A DNA stretch of 64,000 nt. It comes from Streptomyces platensis (GTDB lineage: Bacteria; Actinomycetota; Actinomycetes; Streptomycetales; Streptomycetaceae). This document shows positions 26,662 to 37,490 of the stretch, piece after piece. The stretch spans positions 1,736,001 through 1,800,000 of the forward strand of contig NZ_CP023691.1 in assembly GCF_008704855.1 (NCBI RefSeq), in the 5' to 3' direction. The position numbers were made by a program, and so were the translations under genes. Under the pieces are notes generated by a model, which worked only from the letters and a program-made list of their open reading frames with translations, had not been told where the DNA came from and searched no databases. The stretch's first letter is position 1. Each line of letters begins with the position of its first letter.

Positions 26662-26778
26662 TGCGTCACTCTCCTGAGCGGGCCGTCCGTGAGGGGACGA
26701 CGGGAGAGTCAAGCAAGCCGCTCCGGACGGCCGGTCACCAGGATGCGTACCGGGCGTGAACGGGCGGGGGACAGTCGC

Positions 26779-26844
26779 CCCCAGGGCGTGTCCCGTGGAT
26801 CATGGCGGGTGCGGGGACCGTGATCCACAGGACACGCCCTGGGG
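26779..26844. repeat. long near-perfect hairpin, possible repetitive element or terminator
   Basis: Two 24-base arms (26779-26802 and 26821-26844) are complementary except at one position and enclose an 18-base loop. The arm contains GGGCGTGTCC followed by GTGGATCA. It lies in the gap between two minus-strand genes and could terminate the MFS gene. Its length exceeds an ordinary terminator and recalls extragenic palindromes or miniature elements. Confidence 0.55.
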
Positions 26845-26885
26845 CGCGGTGGGTGCCCGCCGTCCGGCGGAGCGGCCGTACCGCG

Positions 26886-28523
26886 TTACGGGCGTTCCGC
26901 CGGGTCGCCGGCCGCCGCGCCGGAGTCGCCCCCCGGCTTCGCCGCGGCCGTGGAGAGCGCCGCGGGCCCGGCCGGGGCCGGGCCGGACGCCAGCTCCTGG
27001 CCGCGGAGCAGGAACCACGCGGCGACGGCGGCGGACAGCAGGACCACGGCGCCCACCCCGGCCGCGACGTCGACCCCCGCGACGAAGGAGTCCTGTGCGG
27101 CGCTGACCAGCGCCGCGCTCTGGTCGGCGGGGAGTTGGCCGGCCGTCTCGACGGCGCCGCCGAGCGATTCACGGGCGGCGGTGGTGGCGGCCCCCGGGAT
27201 CCCCGGCGGCGCGGCGAAGCCCCGGTAGATGCTGGTCACGATGGAGCCGAGCAGGGCGATGCCGAGCGCGGCGCCCAGTTCGTAGGCCGTCTCGGAGACC
27301 GCGGAGGCGGCGCCCGCCTCCTCCTTGGGCACGCTGGAGAGGATCACATCGGCGGTGACGGTGAACGAGAATCCGGCGCCGACGCCGACGACGAAGAGGA
27401 TCACGCACATCGCGGCGGTGCCGGTGTCGGCGTGCAGCGTGGTGCAGCCGACCAGCGAGAGTCCGACCACGGCGAGGCCGCCGGCGACCACGAGCCGCAC
27501 GGTCAGCCGCCGGGCGACCCAGCCGGCGGCCAGACCGGCGCCCACCGCGCCGATCGCCGCCGGGAGTTCGACGAGCCCGGCGTTCAGCGGCGAGCGCAGC
27601 TGCACCATCTGGAGGAACTGGGAGAGGAAGAAGACCAGCCCGGACAGCCCGAGGATGGTCAGCAGATCGGCCAGCACCGCTCCGGAGAAGCCCCGGTGGT
27701 GAAAGAGCTTCATGTTCAGCAGCGGCGAGGGGAGGGTGAGCTGCCGGCGGACGAACACGAACAGGGTGAGCACACCGACGGCGGCCGACAGGGCGATGTC
27801 CCAGCGGTAGCCGTGCACCGCCGCTTCCTTGATGGCGTAGACGACGCAGACGATGCCCACCAGGGCCAGCAGGACGCTGGGGATGTCCCAGGGGCCGGGG
27901 TCCGGATTGCGTGACTCCGGGATGACCTTGGCGCCTACGGCCACCAGCAGCGCCATCACCGGCAGGTTGATCAGGAAGACCGAACCCCACCACAAGTGCC
28001 CCAGCAGAAAGCCGCCGAGGACCGGGCCGACGGCCATACCGGCCGAGGCCATGGCGCCCCAGATGCCGACGGCCAGACTGCGTTCCTTGGGGTCGTGGAA
28101 GAGGTTGCGGATCAGTGCCAGCGTGGACGGCATCAGCGTCGCGCCGGCGACGCCCTGGAGCGCCCGGGCCAGGATCATCATCTCGGGCGTGCTGGCGTAC
28201 GCGGCGAGCACCGACATCGCGCCGAAGCCGACGGAGCCCAGCAGCAGCAGCTTCTTGCGGCCGATGCGGTCGCCGAGGCTGCCCATGGAGACCAGCAGCC
28301 CGGCGATGACGAAGGAGTAGATGTCACCGATCCACAGCAGCTGCGTGCCGGAGGGCTGGAGGTCTTCGCTGAGGAAGGGGGTGGCGAGGCCGAGGACCGT
28401 GGCGTCGACGCCGACCAGGAGGACGGCGAGGACGAGGACGGCGAGCGCGAGCCAGCGGCCCGGCCGGGGCTGGTCGTCCACATGGGCCGAGCCGGCCGGT
28501 CCTGACGCTATGGTCTCGGTCAT
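26886..28523 (-). CDS. MFS drug efflux transporter, DHA2 (14-span) family
   Basis: 545 residues with 14 predicted spans. The loop 2-3 motif is GSLGDRIGRKKLLLLG, and VGVDATVLGLATPFLSEDL and GPVLGGFLLGHLWWGSVFL are typical of the EmrB/QacA group. It exports lipophilic cations or drugs using the proton gradient. Its ATG overlaps the stop of the TetR gene by four bases, so regulator and pump form one operon. The C-terminal tail is Pro/Ala-rich and polar. Confidence 0.94.
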   Translation of the reverse strand: MTETIASGPAGSAHVDDQPRPGRWLALAVLVLAVLLVGVDATVLGLATPFLSEDLQPSGTQLLWIGDIYSFVIAGLLVSMGSLGDRIGRKKLLLLGSVGFGAMSVLAAYASTPEMMILARALQGVAGATLMPSTLALIRNLFHDPKERSLAVGIWGAMASAGMAVGPVLGGFLLGHLWWGSVFLINLPVMALLVAVGAKVIPESRNPDPGPWDIPSVLLALVGIVCVVYAIKEAAVHGYRWDIALSAAVGVLTLFVFVRRQLTLPSPLLNMKLFHHRGFSGAVLADLLTILGLSGLVFFLSQFLQMVQLRSPLNAGLVELPAAIGAVGAGLAAGWVARRLTVRLVVAGGLAVVGLSLVGCTTLHADTGTAAMCVILFVVGVGAGFSFTVTADVILSSVPKEEAGAASAVSETAYELGAALGIALLGSIVTSIYRGFAAPPGIPGAATTAARESLGGAVETAGQLPADQSAALVSAAQDSFVAGVDVAAGVGAVVLLSAAVAAWFLLRGQELASGPAPAGPAALSTAAAKPGGDSGAAAGDPAERP

Positions 28524-29071
28524 TTCTCCATGCTCCGTCGGATGCCGCCGAGCAGCAGCTCGGCGATCGAGTGGTGAAGGTCGTTACGGGCGACCCGCCC
28601 TTCGTGCACGGCCCAGGCGCCGGCGCCGATCAGTCCGTAGAAGGCCTCGGTGAGCCAGGCGGCGCTCAGATCGATCCGGAAGTCGCCCTCTTCCTGGCCG
28701 CGTCGGAAGAGCGCGCCGAGGCGGGCGTCGAGCTCGGCCCAGCCGGCGTTGATCTCGCCGTCCTCGAAGAGCTGGTTCTCGGTGAAGAGGAAGGCCAGTA
28801 CGGCGGCGACCGGTTCGGCTTCGGCGATCAGCCGGCGCAGTGCGTCGGCGGCGTCCCCCTCGTCCAGCCGGGCCGCGTCCATCGCCTGCCCACACTGTGC
28901 GATGCCGTAGTCCTCCAGCGCTCTGATCAGCGCGTCCCGCCCGGCGAAGTGCCGGTGCAGGGTGGCGCGGCTGATGCCCGCGGCGCGGGCGATCTCGTCC
29001 ATCGGTGTCGAAGCCCGCCGCGTGAGCAAGGCGGCGGCCTCCTTGAGTACCCGTTCACGATCCAAGGCCAT
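28520..29071 (-). CDS. TetR-family repressor of the adjacent efflux pump
   Basis: 183 residues. The N-terminal helix-turn-helix reads MDEIARAAGISRATLHRHFA, with the rest the ligand-binding and dimer domain. Such proteins block transcription until a drug binds. I use the ATG at 29071, since a promoter with its -10 only seven bases upstream predicts a leaderless transcript; the extra 19 in-frame codons overlap the promoter. It precedes the MFS gene in an ATGA overlap and presumably represses its own operon. Confidence 0.92.
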   Translation of the reverse strand: MALDRERVLKEAAALLTRRASTPMDEIARAAGISRATLHRHFAGRDALIRALEDYGIAQCGQAMDAARLDEGDAADALRRLIAEAEPVAAVLAFLFTENQLFEDGEINAGWAELDARLGALFRRGQEEGDFRIDLSAAWLTEAFYGLIGAGAWAVHEGRVARNDLHHSIAELLLGGIRRSMEK

Positions 29072-29078
29072 GAGACAC

Positions 29079-29108
29079 ACACTAGCCGAATGAGACACGA
29101 ATGTCTCA
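29079..29108 (-). promoter_or_regulatory. TetR operon promoter with overlapping operator
   Basis: On the minus strand, GAGACA (29102-29107), a 17-bp spacer and TAGTGT (29079-29084) make a promoter. A perfect inverted repeat TGAGACA-4-TGTCTCA (29091-29108) covers the -35 and part of the spacer, and another TGAGACA lies at the start codon. This is a good candidate for the autoregulatory TetR site. Confidence 0.6.
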
Positions 29109-29127
29109 CCAGCTCCTCCCACGCACA

Positions 29128-29175
29128 CGACGGCGGCCCGCCCCCGGATCTCCTCCCGGGGGCGGGCCGCCGTCG
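29128..29175. terminator. strong hairpin terminator downstream of argH
   Basis: A perfect 20-bp stem (29128-29147 with 29156-29175) closes an 8-base loop. It lies 14 bases past the argH stop and upstream of the TetR promoter, so it insulates the two units. Confidence 0.85.
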
Positions 29176-29189
29176 TACCTTTGTGCCGG

Positions 29190-30641
<1,452 letters not shown>

Positions 30642-30667
30642 TCAAGGCTGCGGTAGATGTGCCACCT

Positions 30668-30693
30668 CCCCCAAGGTCTTAAGGACCAGGGGG
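30668..30693 (-). terminator. possible attenuating hairpin between argG and argH
   Basis: CCCCC pairs with GGGGG around a second short stem (GGTC/GACC) and loop. It lies about 60 bases after argG. Being modest, it may only reduce read-through to argH. Confidence 0.4.
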
Positions 30694-30751
30694 TACCCCC
30701 ACCCCACCGCGAGGGCAGGGAGGCGGGGGCTGATGAATCCAACGAGTCGGG

Positions 30752-31945
30752 TCAGGCGAGGTCGCGCTTGGCCGCGATCTTGCTCGACATACCGAAGAGC
30801 TCGATGAAGCCCTTGGAGAGCGACTGGTCGAAGGTGTCGCCGGTGTCGTACGTGGCGAGGTTGAAGTCGTAGAGCGACTGGTCGGACTTCCGGCCGGTGA
30901 CGACCGCGCGGCCGCCGTGCAGCGTCATCCGGATGTCGCCGGTGACCTGCTGGCTGGCCTCGTTGATGAAGCCCTCCAGCGCCCGCTTGAGCGGCGAGAA
31001 CCACAGGCCGTCGTAGACCAGCTCGCCCCAGCGCTGCTCGACCTGCCGCTTGTAGCGGGCCAGTTCGCGCTCGACGGTGACGTTCTCCAGCTCCTGGTGC
31101 GCGGTGATCAGCGCGATGGCGCCGGGCGCCTCGTACACCTCACGGGACTTGATGCCGACCAGCCGGTCCTCGACCATGTCGATCCGGCCGATGCCCTGGG
31201 CGCCGGCCCGCTCGTTGAGCTGCTGGATCGCCTGGAGGACGGTGACGGGCTTGCCGTCGATGGCGACCGGGACACCCTCCTTGAAGGAGATGATGACCTC
31301 GTCGGCCTCCCGGGGGGTGGCCGGGTTCTCGGTGTACTCGTACACGTCCTCGATCGGCGCGTTCCAGATGTCCTCCAGGAAGCCGGTCTCCACGGCCCGC
31401 CCGAAGACGTTCTGGTCGATCGAGTACGGCGACTTCTTGGTGGTCGCGATCGGGAGGTTCTTCTCCTCGCAGAACGCGATCGCCTTGTCCCGGGTCATCG
31501 CGTAGTCACGGACCGGGGCGATGCACTTCAGGTCGGGGGCGAGGGAGGAGATACCCGCCTCGAAGCGGACCTGGTCGTTGCCCTTGCCGGTGCAGCCGTG
31601 GGCGACGGTGGTGGCGCCGTGCTTCTTCGCGGCGGCGACCAGGTGCTTGACGATGGTCGGCCGGGAGAGCGCCGAGACCAGCGGGTAGCGGTCCATGTAC
31701 AGGGCGTTGGCCTTGATCGCCGGGAGGCAGTACTCGTCGGCGAACTCGTCCTTGGCGGCCGCGACCTCGGCCTCGACCGCACCGCAGTCGAGCGCTCGCT
31801 TGCGGATGACGTCCAGGTCCTCGCCGCCCTGGCCGACATCCACGGCAACGGCGATGACCTCGGCGCCCGTCTCCTCGGCGATCCAGCCGATACAGACAGA
31901 GGTGTCCAGGCCGCCCGAGTAGGCGAGTACGACGCGCTCGGTCAC
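30752..31945 (-). CDS. argG: argininosuccinate synthase
   Basis: 397 residues. The ATP pyrophosphatase loop is [17 protein letters not shown], and the conserved [10 protein letters not shown] and [20 protein letters not shown] blocks are intact. It joins citrulline and aspartate using ATP. I use the GTG at 31945 with AGGAG spaced well before it; the ATG at 31990 would place the start inside the promoter region and lacks a ribosome site. The upstream ARG-box-like sites suggest ArgR control. Confidence 0.97.
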   Translation of the reverse strand: MTERVVLAYSGGLDTSVCIGWIAEETGAEVIAVAVDVGQGGEDLDVIRKRALDCGAVEAEVAAAKDEFADEYCLPAIKANALYMDRYPLVSALSRPTIVKHLVAAAKKHGATTVAHGCTGKGNDQVRFEAGISSLAPDLKCIAPVRDYAMTRDKAIAFCEEKNLPIATTKKSPYSIDQNVFGRAVETGFLEDIWNAPIEDVYEYTENPATPREADEVIISFKEGVPVAIDGKPVTVLQAIQQLNERAGAQGIGRIDMVEDRLVGIKSREVYEAPGAIALITAHQELENVTVERELARYKRQVEQRWGELVYDGLWFSPLKRALEGFINEASQQVTGDIRMTLHGGRAVVTGRKSDQSLYDFNLATYDTGDTFDQSLSKGFIELFGMSSKIAAKRDLA

Positions 31946-31981
31946 GGGTTTCTCCTTACGGTGCATTCGCTGATGGGTATA

Positions 31982-32028
31982 AGTATGCACTCCACCGTAT
32001 GTTTCGTCAACGCGTCGATGAATATGCA
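31982..32028 (-). promoter_or_regulatory. argG promoter with ARG-box-like sites
   Basis: Minus-strand TTGACG (32005-32010), 17-bp spacer and CATACT (31982-31987). TGCATA-type half-sites lie over the -10 (31984-31989) and just upstream of the -35 (32023-32028). These resemble the A/T-rich ArgR sites of Streptomyces, and the regulator is encoded 3 kb away. Confidence 0.6.
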
Positions 32029-32062
32029 GGTCAGCGGCGGGTCGTCGGCGTGGCGCGGAGCC

Positions 32063-32388
32063 TCAGCCGCCCTCTTTGAGCACCTCGGTCAGCACGTTCA
32101 CATGGCTCGCCGACAGATCCTTGGTGGCCGTCAGCAGCGTCAGCGGCCCCTCTTCGGCGTACTCCCGCAGCCGCTCCAGCGCCCGCTGCGCGGCCCCCTG
32201 CGCCAGCTCCCCGAGCATCAGCGCCGCAGCTCGGACGAGGGCGCCGCGTCCTTGCACCACTCGGTGAGCTGCGCATCGTCCTTGGACAGCCCGCGCGGCC
32301 ACAGCCGATCGACCAGCACCCGGGCCCCGTCCGCCGGCTCCGGCGGCTCGTACACCCGGCCCACCCGGAAGGCATCCCTGGCAGACAT
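32063..32388 (-). pseudogene. broken DUF488-family gene
   Basis: The N-terminal part reads well as DUF488: VGRVYEPPEPADGARVLVD, RLWPRGLSKDDAQLTEW and CKDAAPSSELRR, then it stops. The C-terminal part, ALERLREYAEEGPLTLLTAT then KDLSASHVNVLTEVLKEGG, continues in another frame. The middle stretch normally found between them (about 17 residues, starting with WY and including the RY-x-EL block) is missing. So a deletion plus frameshift has destroyed the gene. An assembly error could explain the shift but not the missing segment. The function of DUF488 proteins is unknown. Confidence 0.75.
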
Positions 32389-32464
32389 TTCACCCATAAC
32401 CTCATCGAACCACGGAAGCGGGGCCCCAGCCGGAGGCCCCGGAAGCACCCTCGGGGGACCCGCT

Positions 32465-32494
32465 TTGGATTCAGGGGCCGGGACAGGGTATTTT
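32465..32494 (+). promoter_or_regulatory. probable tRNA-Pro promoter
   Basis: TTGGAT (32465-32470), an 18-bp spacer and TATTTT (32489-32494), about 45 bp before the tRNA. It lies inside the upstream region of the DUF488 remnant. Confidence 0.45.
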
Positions 32495-32539
32495 TCTTCT
32501 GCACGCCCCGGCCGGGAGTTCTCCGGCCGGCACGAGCAC

Positions 32540-32613
<74 letters not shown>

Positions 32614-32642
32614 CGGTGCAGTGAGGGCTTTCAGCCCAGGTC

Positions 32643-32676
32643 AGGGCCTTGCTTCGGATCGCCGAAGCAAGGCCCT
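32643..32676 (+). terminator. terminator of tRNA-Pro
   Basis: A perfect 15-bp stem (AGGGCCTTGCTTCGG and complement) with an ATCG loop, 30 bases past the tRNA and facing the convergent trmO gene. Confidence 0.85.
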
Positions 32677-32717
32677 TGATCGTTTCCGGGACTCCTCGGC
32701 CCGGACCCGCCGCCTGC

Positions 32718-33200
32718 CTACTCGCCCGGGGCGGTGTAGTAGTCGGCCAGCATCTGCGACGGCCAGGCCGGCTCATGGACCTCACCCTGTGGGCCCATCA
32801 CGCCGAACCAGGGCTTGATGTCGAGCACCGGCGTGCCGTCCACCGCGTCCAGTGCCTCCACATGCAGGTCCAGGCCGTCCACCGCGACCAGGCGGCAGCG
32901 CGAGACACCCAGCCGGTTCACCCGCCGCATGTTCCGATGGGCGAACGTACCGCCCGCGGGCCAGTCCGGGTTGCCCCGGGGCCGTCGCAGCTCGGGAGGC
33001 AGGTCGCCGGGGGCGGTCAGGTGGAAGAGGAACACGACCTCGATATGGGAGAACGCCTCCAGACCGACCACCGACTCCTCGGTGTACCGCTCGGGGTCGA
33101 TGCGGATGACGGAGCGGGTGCCGCCCCAGTAGTCATCCGTCGGTTCCACACGTCCGCCGATCACGTGGGCGACGGGCACGACGGTGAATTCTTCTGCCAC
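32718..33200 (-). CDS. trmO: TrmO-family tRNA (t6A37) N6-methyltransferase
   Basis: 160 residues of the UPF0066/TrmO family. The conserved start VVPVAHVIGGRVEP is followed by GLEAFSHIEVVFLFH and the RPRGNPDWPAGGTFAHRN stretch, then NRLGVSRCRLVAVDGLDLHV and the DIKPW motif. These enzymes methylate N6 of threonylcarbamoyl-adenosine 37 in ACY-reading tRNAs. I use the GTG at 33200 with AGGAG upstream. The gene sits beside tRNA-Pro by chance, as far as I can tell. Confidence 0.85.
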   Translation of the reverse strand: MAEEFTVVPVAHVIGGRVEPTDDYWGGTRSVIRIDPERYTEESVVGLEAFSHIEVVFLFHLTAPGDLPPELRRPRGNPDWPAGGTFAHRNMRRVNRLGVSRCRLVAVDGLDLHVEALDAVDGTPVLDIKPWFGVMGPQGEVHEPAWPSQMLADYYTAPGE

Positions 33201-33245
33201 GGTGCTGAGCTCCTCGGGGTGGGTTGGGGTGGGGCCGATGGAAAC

Positions 33246-33275
33246 GCCCCGGCCGGTGGGTTCACCGGCCGGGGC
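33246..33275 (-). terminator. terminator of the MscS gene
   Basis: A perfect 13-bp stem (GCCCCGGCCGGTG and complement) with a GGTT loop, 45 bases after the channel gene. Confidence 0.8.
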
Positions 33276-33319
33276 TTCGCCGCCGCACGCGCGCCGCGCG
33301 GCGCCGTGGTGCCGCACTG

Positions 33320-34405
33320 CTACGGCACCGGCGGCACCACGTCCGACAGGTCGCGCTGGTGCGGGATCACGATCTCTTCCGGCTTCTGCAGTGCCACGGT
33401 GCGGGCCGGGGAGGGAATCCGGATGCCCTCGTCCCGGTAGCGCTGGTGCAGGCGCTTGATGAATTCGTGCTTGATCCGGTACTGGTCGCTGAACTCGCCG
33501 ACGCCCAGGATGACCGTGAAGCCGATGCGGGAGTCGCCGAAGGTGTGGAAGCGGACGGCCGGTTCATGGTCCGGGTCACCGCCGTTGACGCCCTTCATCA
33601 CGCTCTCGACGACCTCGGTGGTGACCCGCTCGACATGGTCGAGGTCGCTGTCGTAGGCGACGCCCACCTGCACCAGGATCGTCAACTTCTGTTCCGGGCG
33701 GGTGAAGTTGGTCATGTTGGTGCCGGCCAGCTGGGCGTTGGAGATGATCACCAGGTTGTTGGAGAGCTGCCGCACCACAGTGTTACGCCAGTTGACGTCG
33801 ACGACATAGCCTTCCTCGCCGCTGCTGAGCCGGATGTAGTCACCGGGCTGCACGGTCTTCGAGGCGAGAATGTGCACGCCCGCGAAGAGGTTGGCGAGGG
33901 TGTCCTGGAGCGCCAGGGCGACCGCGAGGCCGCCCACGCCGAGCGCGGTGAGCAGCGGGGCGATGGAGATGCCCAGGGTCTGGAGGACCACCAGGAAGCC
34001 CATCGCCAGCACGATGATGCGGGTGATGTTGGCGAAAATTGTGGCCGATCCGGCCACCCCGGACCTGGACTGCGCCAAGGACTTCACCACACCGGTGATC
34101 ACCCGGGCCGCGGTGAGCGTGACGACCAGGATGAGCAGCACGGTCAGCGTCCGGTTGACGGTGTGTCCGACCGTCGGCGTGAGCGGCAGCGCCGCGGCCG
34201 CCGCCGCCAGGCCGCCCGTGATCGCCGCCCAGGGCACCACGGCCCGCAGTGCGTCGACGAGGATGTCGTCCCCGCTCCACCGCGTCCTGAGCGCGTGTTT
34301 GCCCAGCCAGCGCAGGGCCACCCGCAGCAGCAGACCCGCCGCGATACCGGCGGCCAGCGCGGCCCCTGCGACGATCAGATCGTGCAGTGTGAAGGCCCGG
34401 TTCAC
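33320..34405 (-). CDS. MscS-family mechanosensitive ion channel
   Basis: 361 residues. About four membrane spans occupy the first 170 residues. The pore helix region GIS-IAPLLTALGVGGLAVAL is followed by LQDTLANLFAGVHIL, the usual start of the beta domain with PGDYIRLSSGEEGYV. The soluble C-terminal part follows. Such channels open on osmotic downshock to release solutes. The start is a GTG. It is a single gene. Confidence 0.93.
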   Translation of the reverse strand: MNRAFTLHDLIVAGAALAAGIAAGLLLRVALRWLGKHALRTRWSGDDILVDALRAVVPWAAITGGLAAAAAALPLTPTVGHTVNRTLTVLLILVVTLTAARVITGVVKSLAQSRSGVAGSATIFANITRIIVLAMGFLVVLQTLGISIAPLLTALGVGGLAVALALQDTLANLFAGVHILASKTVQPGDYIRLSSGEEGYVVDVNWRNTVVRQLSNNLVIISNAQLAGTNMTNFTRPEQKLTILVQVGVAYDSDLDHVERVTTEVVESVMKGVNGGDPDHEPAVRFHTFGDSRIGFTVILGVGEFSDQYRIKHEFIKRLHQRYRDEGIRIPSPARTVALQKPEEIVIPHQRDLSDVVPPVP

Positions 34406-34656
34406 CGGCCGGCTCCCACTGCCCTGGGGAACGGCTCCGCTATGAGCCCGATGTGATGTCTCGTCACCTGGTCACCCGCTTGTCTCTGAGGCTGCGAAAG
34501 CGCCAGGACATGCATGGACCCCCCGACGCGAACTGCCATCCTGCCGCATACCGTTCGGCGGGTGTCGGGGGGTTCCGGACAGTGTTCCGGTCAAGAGGTG
34601 CGTGGGGCGGAGCGAGCGCCGTACGGCGGGGAGAGGGGGCGCGCCGGCGGCGGAGG

Positions 34657-34684
34657 ACGCGGCCGGTGAGCTCACCGGCCGCGT
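34657..34684 (-). terminator. terminator of the arg operon
   Basis: A perfect 28-bp palindrome 12 bases after argR. It can form a 12-bp stem with an AGCT loop. Confidence 0.8.
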
Positions 34685-34695
34685 GCTTCTGACGC

Positions 34696-35238
34696 TCAGT
34701 GCGCCTTCTGGGCCAGCCGCAGCAGATGGTCGGCGAGTGCCTGCCCGCCCGCGGGGTCGCGGCTGATCAGCATCAGGGTGTCGTCGCCGGCGATGGTGCC
34801 GAGGATGTCGTGGAGTTCGGCCTGGTCGATGGCCGAGGCCAGGAACTGGGCGGCGCCCGGCGGAGTGCGCAGGACCACGAGGTTGGCGGAGGCCTCGGCG
34901 GAGATGAGGAGTTCGCCGGAGAGACGGCGCATCCGCTCCTCCTTGGCGGACTCCCCCAGCGGCGCCCGTGGCTTGCGGTCGCCGCCCTCGCTGGGCACCG
35001 CGTAGATCAGCTCGCCGCCGGTGTTGCGGATCTTCACCGCGCCCAGTTCGTCCAGATCGCGGGAGAGCGTCGCCTGGGTGACGGACAGGCCGTCGTCGGC
35101 GAGCAGCTTGGCGAGCTGGCTCTGGGAGCGGACCGGCAGCCGGTTGAGGATGTCCACGATCCGGCGGTGGCGGGCGGTGCGGGTCTGCGGTACGGCCTGG
35201 CCGCCGTTCTGCGCCTCGTTGTCCTGCGGCTCGGTCAT
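34696..35238 (-). CDS. argR: arginine repressor
   Basis: 180 residues. The N-terminal winged-helix domain reads [20 protein letters not shown] then [20 protein letters not shown], and the C-terminal domain holds the arginine-binding [19 protein letters not shown] stretch and the hexamer interface. Bound to arginine it represses the arginine genes. The start at 35238 ([10 protein letters not shown]) has GGAG upstream; the much longer frame beyond it is a shadow of argD. It is the last gene of argC-J-B-D-R, 8 bp after argD. Confidence 0.96.
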   Translation of the reverse strand: MTEPQDNEAQNGGQAVPQTRTARHRRIVDILNRLPVRSQSQLAKLLADDGLSVTQATLSRDLDELGAVKIRNTGGELIYAVPSEGGDRKPRAPLGESAKEERMRRLSGELLISAEASANLVVLRTPPGAAQFLASAIDQAELHDILGTIAGDDTLMLISRDPAGGQALADHLLRLAQKAH

Positions 35239-35246
35239 CGTTGTCG

Positions 35247-36482
35247 TCAGTCTCCGGCTCGTCGTTCCCCGTCGGCCCCTTGGCGGGCCGTGTTGAGGAC
35301 GGCGGGCAGCTTCCGGAGGAACTCCTCCGCCTCCTCGTCGGAGACGATCAGCGGCGGGGCGAGCCGGACGACGTCCGGCGCGACCGCGTTCACCAGGAGG
35401 CCCGCGTCCTGAGCCGCCTGCTGCACCTGCGGCGCAAGCGACTCCGTCAAGACGATACCCAGGAGCAGCCCCACACCGCGGACCTGGCTGACCAATGGGT
35501 GGCCCAGCGCCTCGGTCCCGGTACGCAGCCGCTCGCCGACGCGCTTGACGTTCTCCAGGATGCCGTCGGCCTCGATGGTGTCCAGGACGGCGAGCGCGCC
35601 GGCGCAGACGACCGGGTTGCCGCTGAACGTCGAACCGTGCGAACCGGGCGTGAGCAGGCCGGCGGCCCGGCCGAAGGCCAGCGTCGCGCCGATCGGCAGT
35701 CCGCCGCCGAGGCCCTTGGCGAGGGTGACGATGTCCGCCTCGACGCCCTGCGCCTGGGACTCCAGCCAGTGTCCGGTCCGGCCGATGCCGGTCTGGATCT
35801 CGTCGAGGACGAGCAGGGTGCCGGTGGCGGCGGTGATCTCGCGGGCGGCCCGGAGGTAGCCGGGCGGCGGGACGATGACGCCGTTCTCGCCCTGGACGGG
35901 CTCCAGGATGACGAAGGCGGTGTCGGTGGTGACGGCGGCGCGCAGCGCCTCCACGTCCCCGTACGGGACATAGTCGACGTCGCCGGGCAGCGGGGCGAAC
36001 GGCGCCTGCTTGGCGGGCTGGCCGGTGAGCGCCAGGGCGCCCATGGTGCGGCCGTGGAAGCCGCCGGCGGTGGAGACCATATGGGTGCGCCCGGTCAGCC
36101 GGCCGATCTTGAAGGCGGCCTCGTTGGCCTCGGCACCGGAGTTGGAGAAGTAGACCCGGCCGGGCCGTCCGGCCAGCGCCAGCAGGCGCTCGGCGAGGGC
36201 CACGGTGGGCTCGGCGACGAAGAAGTTCGAGACATGGCCGAGGGTGGCGACCTGGTCGGAGACCGCGCGGACCACCGCGGGGTGGGCGTGCCCGAGGGCG
36301 TTGACCGCGATACCGCCGAGGAAGTCGAGGTACTCCTTGCCGTCGGCGTCCCACACGGTGGCGCCCTCACCGCGGACCAGCGGGATACGGGGGGTGCCGA
36401 AGTTGTCCATCATGGCGCCCTGCCAGCGCCCGGTGAGCCCTGCGTTGGTCGCCGGGCCGTGGGTGTGTGCCACGTCGCTCAT
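35247..36482 (-). CDS. argD: acetylornithine aminotransferase
   Basis: 411 residues of the class III PLP aminotransferases. The family blocks [62 protein letters not shown] and [14 protein letters not shown] (lysine that binds PLP) are intact. It converts N-acetylglutamate semialdehyde to acetylornithine. The start overlaps the argB stop by four bases. Confidence 0.96.
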   Translation of the reverse strand: MSDVAHTHGPATNAGLTGRWQGAMMDNFGTPRIPLVRGEGATVWDADGKEYLDFLGGIAVNALGHAHPAVVRAVSDQVATLGHVSNFFVAEPTVALAERLLALAGRPGRVYFSNSGAEANEAAFKIGRLTGRTHMVSTAGGFHGRTMGALALTGQPAKQAPFAPLPGDVDYVPYGDVEALRAAVTTDTAFVILEPVQGENGVIVPPPGYLRAAREITAATGTLLVLDEIQTGIGRTGHWLESQAQGVEADIVTLAKGLGGGLPIGATLAFGRAAGLLTPGSHGSTFSGNPVVCAGALAVLDTIEADGILENVKRVGERLRTGTEALGHPLVSQVRGVGLLLGIVLTESLAPQVQQAAQDAGLLVNAVAPDVVRLAPPLIVSDEEAEEFLRKLPAVLNTARQGADGERRAGD

Positions 36483-37417
36483 GTCGCCCCCTCGATCGTG
36501 TTCGCGTCCGGCACGACCATCGTGCCGATTCCCTCGTCGGTGAAGATCTCCAGCAGGATCGAGTGCTGGACCCGCCCGTCGATGACCCGGGCGGTGTGCA
36601 CCCCGTTGCGGACGGCGTGCAGACAGCCGCGCATCTTGGGGACCATGCCGCTGGCCAGGTCGGGCAGCAGCTTCTCCAGTTCGGTGGCGGTGAGGCGGGA
36701 GATCACCTCGTCGCTGTTCGGCCAGTCCTCGTAGAGGCCCTCGACGTCGGTGAGCACCATCAGCGTCTCGGCGTCGAGCGCGGCGGCCAGCGCGGCCGCG
36801 GCGGTGTCGGCGTTGACGTTGAAGACACCGGAGGCCCCCGAGGCCCCGGAGGCGGCGTCCTCCTCGTCGCTGCTGCGGGCGATGGAGGAGATCACCGGGA
36901 TGCGGCCGTCGTCCAGCAGCGCCTGGACCGCGCCGGGGTCGATGGCGGTGATCTCGCCGACCCGGCCGATGTCCACCCGCTCGCCGTCGACCTGGGCGAA
37001 GTGCTTGGTCGCGGTCATCAGATGGGCGTCCTCGCCGGTCATGCCGACGGCGAGCGGGCCGTGCTCGTTGAGCAGCCCGACCAGCTCGCGCTGCACCTGG
37101 CCGGCCAGCACCATCCGTACGACGTTCATCGCCTCGGGGGTGGTGACCCGCAGGCCGCCCTTGAACTCCGACTCCAGGCCGAGCAGGTCCAGCTGGGCGC
37201 TGATCTGCGGGCCGCCGCCGTGCACGACGACAGGGCGCAGTCCGGCGTGCCGCAGGAAGACCACGTCCTGGGCGAAGGCGCGCTTGAGCTCCTCGTCGAC
37301 CATGGCGTTGCCGCCGAACTTGATGACGACGGTCTTGCCGTGGTGACGGGTCAGCCAGGGCAGCGCCTCAATGAGCGTGCGAGCCTTGGGCAGCGCGGTG
37401 TGCTTGCGTGCGCTCAT
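36479..37417 (-). CDS. argB: acetylglutamate kinase
   Basis: 312 residues of the amino-acid kinase family. Motifs include [55 protein letters not shown] and [17 protein letters not shown]. It phosphorylates N-acetylglutamate. I use the ATG at 37417 ([12 protein letters not shown]), with GAGG upstream; the 15 further codons are unlike the family. A short Gly/Ala/Ser insert ([14 protein letters not shown]) precedes the VNAD motif. Confidence 0.96.
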   Translation of the reverse strand: MSARKHTALPKARTLIEALPWLTRHHGKTVVIKFGGNAMVDEELKRAFAQDVVFLRHAGLRPVVVHGGGPQISAQLDLLGLESEFKGGLRVTTPEAMNVVRMVLAGQVQRELVGLLNEHGPLAVGMTGEDAHLMTATKHFAQVDGERVDIGRVGEITAIDPGAVQALLDDGRIPVISSIARSSDEEDAASGASGASGVFNVNADTAAAALAAALDAETLMVLTDVEGLYEDWPNSDEVISRLTATELEKLLPDLASGMVPKMRGCLHAVRNGVHTARVIDGRVQHSILLEIFTDEGIGTMVVPDANTIEGAT

Positions 37418-37490
37418 GCTCCGGCCTCGCTTCGCTCGTCCCGCTGTGAGCACAGCGCGCACCTGTCCATGATTCCTTCGCTCCGCTCAC

